A stretch of DNA of 64,000 nt from Rhizoctonia solani (taxonomy: Eukaryota > Basidiomycota > Agaricomycetes > Cantharellales > Ceratobasidiaceae): contig NC_057376.1 of assembly GCF_016906535.1 (NCBI RefSeq), positions 558,001 through 622,000 of the forward strand, in the 5' to 3' direction. Under the pieces are notes generated by a model, which saw only the letters and a program-made list of their open reading frames with translations, did not search any database and was not told the origin of the DNA. The position numbers were made by a program, and so were the translations under genes. Every line of letters starts with the position of its first letter. The first letter of the stretch is position 1. Below, piece after piece: positions 34,159-46,600 of this stretch.

Positions 34159-34547
34159 GCGAGCCACCAGTGGCATCAGGGACCAAATAAAACATGACGA
34201 CGGCGCCGGATAATGAGCGTATCCATTCATTAACTTCGTAACGGACTATCATGAATCTATCATGTTATAATATTCGTAGCTTTAATCTTGTACAACATTT
34301 TGCTTCGCACTCTCATGCGTCAAAGTTCCAATGTTTGTGGTCGTTCTATTGTCCCTTGCATCCCCTGTATTTTTGTCCAAGTGACCTGAACTTTACCAAA
34401 TACAAACATAGATCTTATTTGAATTTCATATCCAAGAACTACGGGTTTGTACGAATGCCAAGTTCCCATTTCTTCATCTCAATGATACTCAAAACAACAG
34501 TGCACTTGAATAGTGCAAAGCTAGTCTTGTATCGAATCATTTAAGCT
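34159..34547. other. Intergenic between the small + gene and the R3H gene
   Basis: AT-rich convergent 3' flanks; nothing else recognised. Confidence 0.45.
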
Positions 34548-35927
34548 CTAGTTCTCAAACCAAGCTTCAGGCAAAAGATATTCCCATAGTGACCCCGGTT
34601 CGTATCCTTCTGAGTAGTAATAGGACAGTATGTGCTCGTTGAATCGGTCGGACTGCCCTTCGCTTGGGTCTTGCATGAGGGCGACGTGAAGGCGATCGAG
34701 ATGATTCCCGAGACAATTCTCGAACGATCGTCGGTCTCCCTGTCCGAACTGTCCTATCTGGGTCTTCCTCTGCCACCAACGACAGCGATGCGACACTATG
34801 ATGGAGCGATACCCAGGTGTCGTCTCCTGATTCATCACCTTCATGTTCGTAGCCTGCTTCAGAATTGCTTCGAGCACGGAATCCAGGAACAGCAACCCTC
34901 ACGGAGGTGGGACTTCGTCGACTGAGGCGATGGAGAAAGCTCAGTACGGTCATCATCTTGGATGGACTCGTTATCCCCATCGGCAAGAGATTCAGCCTCG
35001 GAAGCATCAGTAGCAAAGGTGCTAAATCCGGTGGCAGAGGATGTGTCCCAGTCGGTGGTTGGAGGAGTAGCGAGTCATTCGGTCGGGTCGAGTCGGTTAG
35101 GGCGAAGTAAATGCGTCAGGCGGGTCCCATCTGGCTCTTCTTTGCCTAATTAAAGACTCATTAGTTAGTCCCCTTAACTAGAAAACTTGACCTACTAAAC
35201 GACACAATACCATACCAGCGGGCAGCACAGTGAACAATATACCGAGCAAAGGAGTCTTGGTCCACATCCCAAACCAGTTCCGTTGGTGAGCGTCTGACCT
35301 CGCGGATCCCGCTCACAATCACGTAATCATCGACGTCAGATGGCTTTCCCGGTTCGGCGAGCCATTCACAAAGTTCAGCTTCGATCGCATGCACGAGGGG
35401 TTCTGCCTGTCCCCTGCGTCTGCGAAGGACTCGCCTTGCACCCCGTAGAGAATGCGAGAATTTACCCGCAAATGTAGATGTAGGGTCCGATGCGGGAGCA
35501 ACGGCAGATGGAGCAGAGCTCACACGAGGTAGGTAAGGAGGTAGAGGTGCGGGGAACGTAGGTTGTGCTCGCGCTACGGGAATGGCGAAGTCCCGCTTGG
35601 TTGGCTGGACAATATGTGGATTAAAGCTAAACTTGCCTAAGAATAGGGCGTCAAATTTATTTCAAGCGTGTGAATGGACCACTTACTGTTCTCTAACCTG
35701 CGAATACGCCGTTTGCCGTCCTTGTCGCGGGGGTCTTTCTTCTTTGTCGATGAAATTTCACCCGCAGCTTGCCGTTGGGCAACAGAATGTGCATTCAGGT
35801 GTGCAAAGTTAGGATTGCGAAGAATGGCAGGAAACGACAGTGCTACAGGTTCGTCCCTCACCGCGACCTGGGGTTGGATTGAATGTTCCACACCAGTGGC
35901 TGGATTGTCGGAGACTTTATCAGTCAT
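34548..35927 (-). CDS. R3H-type protein with R3H-associated N-terminal domain, several frame breaks
   Basis: Start at 35927 (MTDKVSDNPATGVEHS). The R3H-associated region is clear: KKKDPRDKDGKRRIRRLEN, then after an intron KFSFNPHIVQ, PPYLPRVSS, SLRGARRVLRRRRGQAEPLV and EAELCEWL. The R3H part reads DQDSFARYIVHCAARWYGIVSFS, matching the single-stranded nucleic-acid binding R3H motif (Arg and His four residues apart, RYIVH). Downstream, GTRLTHLLRPNRLDPTE ends in TGA where the paralogous pattern suggests TGG. The C-terminal part is split over frames (SLSLVAEEDPDRTV, then FNEHILSYYYSEGYEPGSLW near 34560-34640). Also the splice before KEEPDGTR is out of frame by one. Either a decaying gene or a stretch of poor consensus. 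Role: RNA or ssDNA binding, inferred. Confidence 0.66.
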
Positions 35928-36194
35928 ATCGAGAGCGTAAGCTGTGCGTCAAGTAAGAAATAACAGGCTCCGCGTGACAAGGTCCGTAGATAGCCTTGAA
36001 AAGTTGGAAAATTCTTTGGAAGGTCGTCGTTTGTAGTGGCTGAGGGGCCACCTTGCGATTGGGAGTCATTTGCTGGGGTATCGGTACCGTGAGATATTAT
36101 ATAAGCAGTACACATCGGCGGTAAATTACAATACAGAACCCTTCTCCCTCCCAGAAAATAAATGATAAAAAGGATTAAAGGCCAATATAGGGTA

Positions 36195-39100
36195 TCATTC
36201 AAGCCAGAACGAATATGCATCTTTAGTAACCTCTAGCCAGCTTTCCCACGTCCACTGGTATTTACGAGGAAGATTAACCGTCACTGAAGGTTGAAATCCT
36301 CCCAAGTACGACTGGTGAGCAGTTGTAGCGGGCCGCACAGTGCTGGCTTCCGAGCCATCCAAATGAACTTTGCTTGTCCGCCTAGGATTGGAAGTTGAAA
36401 GGGTAGAACGCCTGTTCTTCTCTTCTTTCTGCTGCCCTTCGGAAGTACGTGTTCCATGCCGAACGGTAGACTGAGGTTCCTGTGCCATTCCTGTGCTATT
36501 TCCATCTCTGTTCGACGTGCGCAATTGCTTCGAAGATCCAGGTGCAGATACAGCGCGTTGTCCCCTAATAATACGCTTTGATTGAATTATGCCGCCAGTC
36601 TTTGAGACTAAAGTAACCGGTTTGTTTGCTAGTCGCATATTCTTGTAAGGTATAACCTTGGAGTTAACTAATGGTGCCAAGGAATCTTCATCAGCATCAG
36701 CAAACTGTGAGGCTGTGATATGAGGGTGTTCGGAAGCAGGGGCACATTCAGGTATCCGGGAAGAGGAGTGGAGGTGAGGCTGCAGGATGCGTAGCCCGCT
36801 CCTAGCCTGAGAAATCCGCCGCGACTGTAGATTATCCAAGCTTTGTACGTCAGCGGCGCGCAAATAGCTTGTCGAAGTTGGTCCGGTCTGGCTCGAGGCA
36901 GATGTGTTGTTCATCCAGCTAGGATTGGCCCAAGCATCATGGTTGTGAGGAATTACACCACCCGAGCCATTGTCGAAGGTTGTCGGCTTTGTCATATTTG
37001 GTGACACCACAGCTGTATTTGTCAGGGTTCCTTGAGCAACTTTAAGTTGGTGTGGCGCATTCTTGCTTTGAGAATCCAGACGTTGTCGCTTGTTCTCAGT
37101 GGCCGGTCTCCTACCAACAGATGCTGCTGATTCCGGTGAAAGTCCAGCGTTCAGGGTATCGTCAGCTTGTGACTGAGATAGCCGGCGTTTTCTTGATGTG
37201 TGCTTATCAATAGGCCTGGTTCCAAACGGTTCCTCTTGTTGCTCATTTGGACTGTCCTTCGAGGTGCGTTGGAGAATTGCATCGCGCGGGTGAGATAAGG
37301 CTGGAGTGGGAGATACTGGTTCATTGGTCCGGCGACTCAGCACTGATTCCAAGTTCTGCATGAGACTCTTCTGCCCCTTTGAATGTTCTGGCGGGGGTGA
37401 AGGAAGAGAGGCAGCTGCACCGTGCTGAGATTCGCCTCGTCCTGAGCTCGTTTGGTGCTTTGCGTTACTGGGCACCTGTCCAAGATGCTGAGAGCTCGCT
37501 GCTTCTTGATCGGCCGCGTTCAAAATAAGTTGGGTTGACGAAAATAGAGCTGGGCTATGCGGCCGCTTGCCCTTAGTGGGACTATTTCTAGTCTCTTCTG
37601 GAGAATGTAAACCATCGTGTTCTGAAGATAGCTCATCTTCACAATCCCATGGAGAGGAATATCGGACTTGGGCGATGCGCTGACTCAAGTCTGGAGGGTC
37701 AGAATCCGGGACAAGTACAGTGGGGAGTCTTCTTTGATTACTCGATACAAACTTGGTAACACGCTATGCTCAGTACCTGTTGGCCTCCGAATGAAAGTTC
37801 ACTTACAGGATCTGCCTGGGACAACAGTTCTTCTATGATTGCGTCGTCTGCCTCAAGTGATTGCGCCCGGTCCTCAACTGCTATACAAGCCTCCTGGTGG
37901 CTCTCGTCGGCATGCTGGTCACTGGGCCGGGGTGTGGGCATTTGCCCGGTTCTATCCGTCCGGTTTGAAGTTTGTCGAGACCGAATGGGAACGTCTTGTT
38001 CAGAGCCAGAATCCTCATTGCTCTCAGCATCACTGGAATGTTTGACCGATCCGTGTGCCGGTTCAATGACCAACTGTGACGCCGTTGTTTGATTGCGTGT
38101 GGGATGCGCGTCGATAGGCGTGGATGATACTACTTGGCTGGAACGAATGACTTGGCTAGAGCGAACAATAGACGTAGGCAGGCCACTGGATCGATCGGGA
38201 ATTGATGAGCTACTACTCATATTCATTGCTATTCGCAATCCAACGCGAGTGAACACAACAATTCACACCACTCCGAAGAAATATGCCTTACGATCATATG
38301 GATTGGTGGGCGTAGCCATCTTGATCCGCTCTGTTTAGAATCAACCCATCTTGGGGTCAATTGAAAAGTTGTCGCTTTCAACTTAAACTCACCCAGAATA
38401 ACCTCAAACGCCATTTTTTGCTCAGAAGTAGGTTCAAACCCACCGGAGTGAGGTATGTAGTCCACCCCATGGCACTTGGGACGTTTCTACAAGGATTGAT
38501 GAGCTGATAGCTGCGGTACGCGAGCCATACATGGCAACACTTACCCCAAACCAACTTTCTTGCCACTCACGCTTGGCAGCTAGGTTCCCAATCGAGGGCT
38601 GCGGAGTAACTGACTGCGCGGATGTTTTGATCGGAGCCTTGGAGGATCTCTTACTCGCATTGGTTGCATTTGAACGCCTCGAATTCGCTTTAGAGGCGCG
38701 GCTCGAATCCCTCAAAAACTTCTCTTCGGCTTGTATCCTAGTCCTGGATCCAAAAAATTAGTACAAGCAGGATCTTAAATGACTGAAGAGGCTTACAAGG
38801 TTTGCCCCCCTGTTCTTAAACCCGCTATCCACTTGTCAAACGCATGAGGTGTTCGAAGTGCCACTGCACGAGTTGCCATAGGAGCTCCTTCGCCTCCGCC
38901 TGATATGTATTGAAGTTCCACAATATCGAGAAATATCTGTTTCATATGGGATGGTTTCATTTGATTTCCAACTGGGTGACCACGAAATCGAACGATACTG
39001 CAGCCTTGAGTGTAAAAAATCCACGTCGGTAGTATGTTAAAGCGCGCTTGTATTCACTAATAGGGGCTTAAAATCGGTAAATTCGTAGTTCCATTGATTC

Positions 39101-39411
39101 AACTTACTCTTCGAGCCTGTTCGTCGCCTCGTTTGCGATACGAACTGGTATGATGTATTCGCTGTCAGTGATCTCAGCCCATAGCGGCGTATCACGATCC
39201 CTTGGTTGCCTCCCATCCTTGGTATCCTCTCGAAAAGTCAAAAACTAGTGCAGGGTTAGTAAATACTGATAGGCCGAAAGTGTCGTGAACGGACCTTGAT
39301 AATCTGAGCCCGGCCCTGTAGCTGAGCTGGAGATGGAAGTTCATGTGCGTGATCTACCAGTATCTCGACTACCGAAGCTTCGATCCATGGCTTTCCTATG
39401 GATTCAGACAT
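36195..39411 (-). CDS. Candidate telomere-protection protein with TPP1/Tpz1-like OB fold
   Basis: Long protein of six or more exons starting at 39411 with MSESIGKPWIEASVVEILVD. The N-terminal ~150 residues look like the TPP1/Est3-type OB fold: LQGRAQIIK, FLTFREDT, PLWAEITDSEYIIPVRIANE, AAVSFDFVVTQLEI, then MKQIFLDIVELQYISGG and HAFDKWIAGL. TPP1 OB domains show the same order, with a small-residue 'sDs..ipv.' strand and a basic linker after it. The remainder (36195-38700) is a long Ser/Pro/Thr/Arg-rich tail, disordered, with a terminal block LPRKYQWTWESWLEVTKDAY that may be a binding motif. One A appears missing at about 38958-38964 (EIK|MKPSHM). The name rests on pattern, not on a search; a generic OB-fold protein is the alternative. 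Confidence 0.5.
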
Positions 39412-39716
39412 AGCTCTTCAACTGAATCCACATGAAACTCTTGCCCAGCAATAAGAGCGGATAAAGTTGTATATTGAAGTTGAGAGCACAGATGCCGGTG
39501 TAAACATCCAGGCTCACGTGATGGTTCGCACGGCAAGCGCCAAATCGTTAAGAGACCCATGACGTGCTTAGATCTAATCCTAGTTATTCCGAATTGTATT
39601 CGGATTTCTACATTTACTATAAAATCTAGATCGGACCCAGTCCGAAAGCCGCGCCGAGCGTCGACCGACTTCTGTGACCACCCCCTTGACCCCCTATTGT
39701 CTGAATATGTTATCGC
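39410..39716. promoter_or_regulatory. Divergent promoter between TPP1-like gene and cysteine synthase
   Basis: A 305-bp spacer separates the two start codons. It holds a TCACGTGA palindrome at 39514-39521, about 105 bp from one start and 196 bp from the other. Confidence 0.5.
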
Positions 39717-41196
39717 GCATCACGCACTCCACCAGACTAGCCCGTTCCTTCACGTCTGCCCCTGTCCATGGTTTTGTAGGAGCGATCGGGAACACGCCAT
39801 TGGTGGGTGGAATCGTGTTTGATAGCGGCGCATGAGCCATAATATTATTATCTAGATTCGCCTCAATAAACTCTCTGAAGAAACTGGATGTGAGGTCCTC
39901 GGCAAGGCTGAGTTTCAAAACCCGGGTGGAAGTGTAAAAGATCGCGCTGCATTATATGTAATTAAAGACGCTGAGGAATCCGGGAGGTACGTATTGGCGC
40001 TCCTGATTGCACTCTCAAACACGACTAATAATATGCGCTGCAGGCTCAAACCGGGCGGTACCGTCGTAGAGGGCACTGCCGGTAACACCGGTATCGGCCT
40101 CGCTCATGTCTGTCGCTCAAAGGGCTACAACTGCGTGATTTACATGCCGAATACTCAGGTTAGTGGCTGCTAGGTTGCTTGGTTACTCTAATGTGAAACT
40201 TTTGTCCGCATCTAGAGTCAGGAAAAGATTGATCTATTGAAAATGCTTGGTGCAGACGTTCGGCCAGTTCCTGCAGTCGCCTACGAAAATCCCAAGAATT
40301 ACAACCATCAGGCAAAAGAATATGCAGAGGCCACGCCAGGCGCTGTATGGACGAACCAATTCGATAACGTTGCAAATGCGCGCGCTCACTACGAGACTAC
40401 TGGCCCCGAAATCTGGAGGCAGACTGGTGGAAAGGTATACCCGTACCACGATGTGATGAAGAAGTCTAAATCGTGTTTAATGAGCGCAGGTCGATGCTTT
40501 TATTTGCGCCACTGGTACAGGGGGTACCCTCTCGGGAACCGCACGGTTCTTTAGGGAACTGCACGAAAAAGGGGAGAAAAAGGTGGAATCCTGGCTTGCA
40601 GACCCACCTGGCAGTGTTCTGTACAGCTACGTTTCTAGTGGGGGCAAGCTGAAGGAACGAGAGGGCGGCTCAATCACTGAAGGCAAGTTTCATATTGTCT
40701 GCGTCCGATCGAAGTATCTTATTAACACCAATCAGGCATTGGCCAAGGCCGAATCACGGATAACCTTGCACCGGAAGTATCGAAATTGTCTGGTGCACTG
40801 CATATACCCGATGAAATGACCATCGCGATGGTCTACCGTATGCTGGACGAGGAAGGTATCTACATTGGTGCGAGTTCGAGTTTGAACGTAGCTGCTGCGC
40901 GAGAGCTTGCCCTGAAGAAAGGACCGGGTAAGTGAGCTCCTAGACAGGGGTGTGTTCCGGGGAAATAGCTAATAAGTGGTATTTTACGTCGTAGGCAAAA
41001 CAATTGTCACTATCCTGTGCGATGGTGCATACAGGTGAGCTCATAATTTTGACCACTCGGCAGCTTACCAATCGGTTTCTCCCGAACAATGGTATTCAGA
41101 TATCAAACACGACTGTTCTCCCGAAAGTGGCTGGAGTCCAAGGGATTGGTTAAGGCGATACCAGACAATCTACAGAAGTATATAGTGCTTGATTGA
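39717..41196 (+). CDS. Mitochondrial-type cysteine synthase (O-acetylserine/O-acetylhomoserine-type PLP enzyme)
   Basis: Fold-type II PLP enzyme. [20 protein letters not shown] is a likely mitochondrial presequence, followed by [20 protein letters not shown]. The PLP lysine is in [13 protein letters not shown], the substrate loop in [12 protein letters not shown], and the phosphate loop in [18 protein letters not shown] long insert [20 protein letters not shown] and [13 protein letters not shown] are typical of the yeast YGR012W (Mcy1)-type branch. The end is YIVLD, stop at 41194-41196. About eight introns; the one at 40683-40735 uses a GC donor (GCAAGT). Frame is continuous throughout. Substrate preference cannot be read from the sequence. 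Confidence 0.9.
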
Positions 41197-41768
41197 CGAG
41201 AGTTACTAGTGTTTCGGTTATGAAATTCAAGAATGTATAGCACGGTTGTTATTCAAACGCGTTGGGTGGAGCGTGATGGGATTTGTTGACGCGCTGTGGG
41301 TAACGTAGATAACGCGGTTCACGCGTTCAAGAAGACCAGCGTGTTTTTCAACAAGCACTACGCCGGCTTAATTTGGCAAGTGGCCCTATGCACTATTGAA
41401 TGATCAGAGCCTGGACTGTATACGTATATCACCTGAGCACAATGTTGGTAGCCATTTGACTAAGTTGACCAACTGAACGTACACTACCTGCACAAGGCGT
41501 GTTGAAAGTAAAAGAGATAAAAGGACGAAGACGACACTGGTTTGAGGATCAGATTTTCTCTCAGGTTCACTCGGCCCGAACTTCTTCTGCCAAAGCCAGG
41601 GCCTTATTGCCGTTATTGTCATATTGGCATCACTCGCTTGACGCTTCAACCACCTCACGACGACTGGTCGCTGTGCAGCATTGGAGTCTACCGCAACGGG
41701 CGATATATAGTCATATCTCTGTCCTGAGGCTACAAACATATATAACTCATATATATCCTGGGACAAAC
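41197..41768. other. Intergenic between cysteine synthase and the 41769 gene
   Basis: 3' flank and promoter; a TATATATA-like stretch lies at about 41738-41757. Nothing else recognised. Confidence 0.45.
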
Positions 41769-43607
41769 ATGGAGTTTTCATCATCGCCATCGCCGATGGG
41801 GAGTGGAAAGCGAGCGCCTCCGCCGCCAATCCGCATCGCACAGTCAAGCTATACACCACCGAACTATGTGTCCAGTCGGCGGGGGTCGGCTTCAACATTG
41901 CTGTATGATATGCCGTCAGCATCTCCGCGGAAAATGGAGTACGGTTCGGCCAACAACCGACTCAGCCAATCCCGCATCTTAACATCGCCACCAGCCACCG
42001 AGCAGCTTCTTTACTCTATTCCAGCCCCAGGCAGCCCCCCAGTGCGGATTTCTGGTCCCCAGTTCGCAATAGCACATGAGTCCCGGCGCTCTGTCTATCC
42101 TCAGAGTCCTCCCCTCCCCCTGCTCGCTCGCGAACATCGACATCACTCCTCCCAGAACCCACGCAGAAGGAGCTTGATGAATACGAAGCTCTTTGTCGAC
42201 AATTGTGAGATTTTTCCACCCTTCATTTCTATCTTTTGCCAGGTGTCGCTGATGTCAATTTGATTTCTTGCTCGGTACCCCTTTAAGCTTCTTTGCGCAG
42301 GATGAGAACGCAAAGATAGCTATGGACGCCATGATGAACAAAATACCCCAATACCACCAAGCCAAGTATACCCGCGTTCAGGTAAGTCCTTTGCAATGGA
42401 CAAATTGTGGGGGTACTTACCGCTCCTAAAGGCAAATGTTCGGCGCGAGTTTCATCTCACCCAGAGTCTTCGAAAGATATCCGAGTTCCGTGCGCATCTA
42501 TCTTCAGTCCAACCAGGATGTTCTCTGTCGCCTGCTGCGCGAGCAACCCCTAGCGGGACTTTGGCAAGGAGGGAGCGAGCCGACAAGTTTCAGGCTTTTC
42601 TTGACGCCCAATGCGGCAGCGCCGGCACTCAGAACTTCTTCATCGGATTGTATGCCGCTATGAAGCTGCAGACCCTCCCTCCGAGCATCGGCGGGACTGG
42701 TGAGAGTCGTATTGAATGGGAGATCGATGATGCTGTATTCATGGAAAGCGGGTGAGCTCATAGCTAACATCCGACCAATTCGGACAACACTAAATATATC
42801 TTTAGCGGAAATCAATTCATGCTGGATGCAATCGACATGATGAAAGGGGTCCTTGGTTTCGACGAACGCCCGTTAAATTACCGACCACTTCCCTGTCGGT
42901 CGTTTCACCAATCATCCCTATTCTCGTCCACGAATGTCTTGCCTCGAGACAGGGCTGAAGATCCCTCGGTGTCAGAAGCGATAAACAAGCCCGTTCGTGC
43001 CGCTCCACCAGGGCGCTCTCGCGCTTCATCGGATCCGTTCCTAGACCCCACCAGGAGCTCCCTCTCGATGAACGCAGCCCTGTCCATGGCGCTTCCTACC
43101 CCTGAGGAATCCGCCACCGATTTGGATTCGCTTGGTCCCTCTACGCCTCTTGACGAGCGTGGTCCCGAGATTCCTCCACCTGCCTCGTTATCCGACCAAT
43201 ATGCCGCCAGCACCTACAGTATGGACGCCGAGACCTTCTTAAACGAGCAACAGCTGCGGATTTGGACATTTCCTCCTTATATTACGAACCCAGAACTACA
43301 TAAGCTTATGGCTATGTTCCCTTCGAGTATTACAAGTCAGACAGTTCCACGCTTCAGACCGCTCGCCAAGACCAAGCAACGGAAGGGTAGGCGTAAGGGC
43401 GCGGACGTTGATCTCGAAGGCGACTGCAATCTGCAAATGGGCTTGGGCATTGATCCTGCCGGATTTGATAACGACCTCGTGAAAGAGCGAGGCGAGATTC
43501 GGAAAGGCACTGGGCGTATGTGGATAGGCGACCTCATGCGTTTGCCAGGTTGGCGAGGTACCTTTTGGGACACTATACGAGACTGGTTCCGACACTTGTT
43601 CCGTTGA
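41769..43607 (+). CDS. Unknown protein with conserved-looking central block
   Basis: Four exons, start MEFSSSPSPMGSGKRAPPPP at 41769, stop at 43605-43607, roughly 530 residues. I do not recognise a named domain. The first ~145 residues are Ser/Pro/Arg-rich and disordered. A folded-looking centre reads DENAKIAMDAMMNKIP, RRERADKFQAFLDAQCG, TQNFFIGLYAAMKLQTLPPS and RIEWEIDDAVFMESGGNQFM. A Ser/Pro-rich segment follows, and the C-terminus reads EQQLRIWTFPPYITNPELHKLM and RMWIGDLMRLPGWRGTFWDTI, aromatic and amphipathic, possibly membrane-associated. All splice phases are consistent (for example RVQ|ANVRREF at about 42382/42431), which supports a real gene. Confidence 0.72.
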
Positions 43608-46600
43608 AATACTGCTGACATACCCTTGCTACTTTCACGAAATGTTATGACTGGATTTGCATGATCGCCTTGAAATAAATTGGAATGACCTCGTTTTTGT
43701 TCAAGGACATTCGTGTTTTTGTATGTATACTTTCTTCTGTCTCAATTGTTTCACCAATTTTTACAACATGAATGTCTGATTGTATGGAGATCGTATCGCA
43801 CGAACGTTCTGCTTCTGTATGTTATTATGTTTTCTTGAACCATGCGAAGATATCGCATGCTGTTTCCCTTTGCCTGTTTGTTATTATGTGGCTGTGCGTT
43901 GTTTTGTCTACATCCTTGTCGGACTTACTTTGCGAGCTTGGATACCATGTTTATTGGCCGCGATTGACTCTGTACATACCAGAACTTTGTGCATGCATAT
44001 ATACGAGCGTGAATCAATCGATATCTCTATCTTGCTGATCGGGGACTAGTACGCCATAGGAGTCCACTAAACAAGATATCGCTTGAAACCGCCGAGAATA
44101 TACCTAACCCCACAGACTCCGAATCCGCAAATCCCAGTGGCTAACCTCGAGGACTCGTCGACTTAAATACTTTAGCCAAGTTTCGCTCTTTTCAGCCCGT
44201 GCTCCTGTCTATCACCTCAAGGTTAAGAGGAGTGAAACCCCGACAGTGGATCAGATGATACTTTCGGACGTAGGTAATCTTGCGAGAGACGCCGCGTGTT
44301 TCGAATCCAAGTTGTAGTTGACGTACTTGGGTGGATGCTGCGCGCTCGCTTGTGATTTGATTGTGATACAGTTATTTTTGTCCTCGTGTTCGTCCGGTCC
44401 CCTACGCTGAACACCGGTGGCTATAACGGACGGTACTACCCGAACAAAATCTCTATATTTAGATTCAGCCTCTCTGTATAGTCGGGACAGAGAAACTGCC
44501 GCGTAGTACTATATATTCCTTCCTAACCAGGGCTACATAGCGCATCGAAGTTCTTCGAATCCAACTCCCAGCGCATACAACGCATAATACATGAAATCGA
44601 TTGACAATTGTGTCTGTCGCCTCAGCGACATGTACAGAACTGGCCTAATGAACAGATCCATTCGGAGAGATTGTCGCTATCGAGGCTGCAAGTGACGCAC
44701 TTGACGCTGGTCGAGGTCGGACCGCCGGACCGTAATTGACATGTTCTCGATTTTTCGAGCAGGTCCTTGAACTTGTTAAAAATATTTTGGTTCAAGCTGA
44801 AAGTGTAATTTTGGTTTCAGGCAGTGAATTGGTCTTCCGCTAGATGAAGCGCACGACAATATCTGAAAATATTAGTTTGAAATATCTAATTTTGGGCATA
44901 AATTACATTTCTGGAGGGAGATAAGTGACGGCAACAATGACTCGAAGATCAGACTTACGTCCTCGACTGTACAGCTTGTTCATAAGACAAGTGACAAAAC
45001 GTACGGCTTGCGGCAAGGCTTGACAGTTCGTGGCAGCCAATCCATCCTTTCAAGGTTTGATTACACTTCTGCAATAAAACTGGTTACGAGAGCATGTCCA
45101 GGTTCGCGGGGATTATAGTAACTGACATGCCGCCGGGAGGTTTCCCGATTCGTATTTGCTTCTAGTTGGTGGAAATGTGTAAGCTTGTGTGCTCTATCAA
45201 ACCAAATAGCCAGCTAGAGTGCGGCAGATGACCGACCCCTCTTTGCTACATCGAACTTAATGTCCCAACTCCTCATCGATACAACTTTGTAAGCAAGCAG
45301 TGCTGACGAATACGTGCTGTGATTGGACGGAGAAATCCTGAATATCCGTGTTTACCGGGGAGGAGCGGTAGCTACTCCGATTTCCATGTGCATAGAATCT
45401 CAGTTTTACTTTGTATCAGATGGCAAACCCCGGGTAACAGGGAAATATAACCTTTGAAACTCGCCATATATGCGCGTGCTGGGTCTAAACCATGTATGCG
45501 TTGGTAAAGGAAGTAAACCTGCCCCCAACCGGATCACCCATGTAGTGTATCTGACCTCTACCGAGGTTGTGTCCATCCTTCCCGATCGCATACTGACAGC
45601 CAAATGAATAGGATAAGCCCCGAAGGAAACTTATTAAAGTTCTATTATCTCGGTGCGTATGCGAGATCATATACCCCTGGATAGACTGTCGTAAGGCAAC
45701 TCATCCCCTATCGCCCGAGTCGTCTAGGATCCATTAATAGCAGTCACCTTTCCCGGCCGGCGGAGCGGGAAACGAAACTCCACGAGCGAGTGCGCACCAT
45801 GCTTGGCCCGACCCTGGCCGTTTTCATCTGCCGGTGTTCTGAGCCATCTAGGTCGGAGCTCAGCATGCTGTGCGCATGCCTTGAAACTTGCTATAGTGCG
45901 CTTGTCACGGAGAGGGGGGGAGTAGACTTTATGTGTGTTTTCAGTCCACGGGGATATTAATCGAGTCTCTTTCTAAGTTTGCACCCCAAATTACATTCAT
46001 GACGACGAGGCAGTGTTTTTGTAAGCCGGTATAGACTCCTTTTAGGCCGAGGGGGAAGGGGGGGGGGGGCAATTACCGGCCAAGGCACACCATCTCACTT
46101 CGGCCATTGCGCTAGAATACCTAGATATACGCGCTTTTTAAACGCTCACTATTTCAGTACTACTAGACTAGAAAACCATAGCTTCCTAGGGGTTCCTTTG
46201 AAGAGAGGTGTGACCGCCCGGTAATCATAGATAAGCCTGGTTGGCTCAAGATGGCGGGGGGCACGCGGTGCAGTTCATCAGAGCTGGAACGAAGGAGATC
46301 ATACAACTGACTTGAATTGATAGGGCCGGTACTGAGGATCGAGCAGTTTGGATTCATGCATGGGTTACCACAAGATGGACAACGCGTATTAAACCTTGGT
46401 AAGTTGTATGTCAGGAACCCAGGAATGACAAGTGTACAATTAGCTCGCGACGCTACGTACGTGTTGTTGATTAGCTCGTGACTACGCAATGGGGTGGTGG
46501 CCGTCGACTTGATTAATAGCCAACCCAATGTGATCCGTACCGAGTAGACTAAATGCACATACTACGCTCAAATGACTCTGTTCGAGCAATAAATGTCAAA

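Noticed and set aside
43772..44049. Two overlapping Cys-rich frames as small secreted proteins
   Set aside because: No signal peptide followed by regular Cys spacing; overlapping frames are both equally open, which suggests chance.
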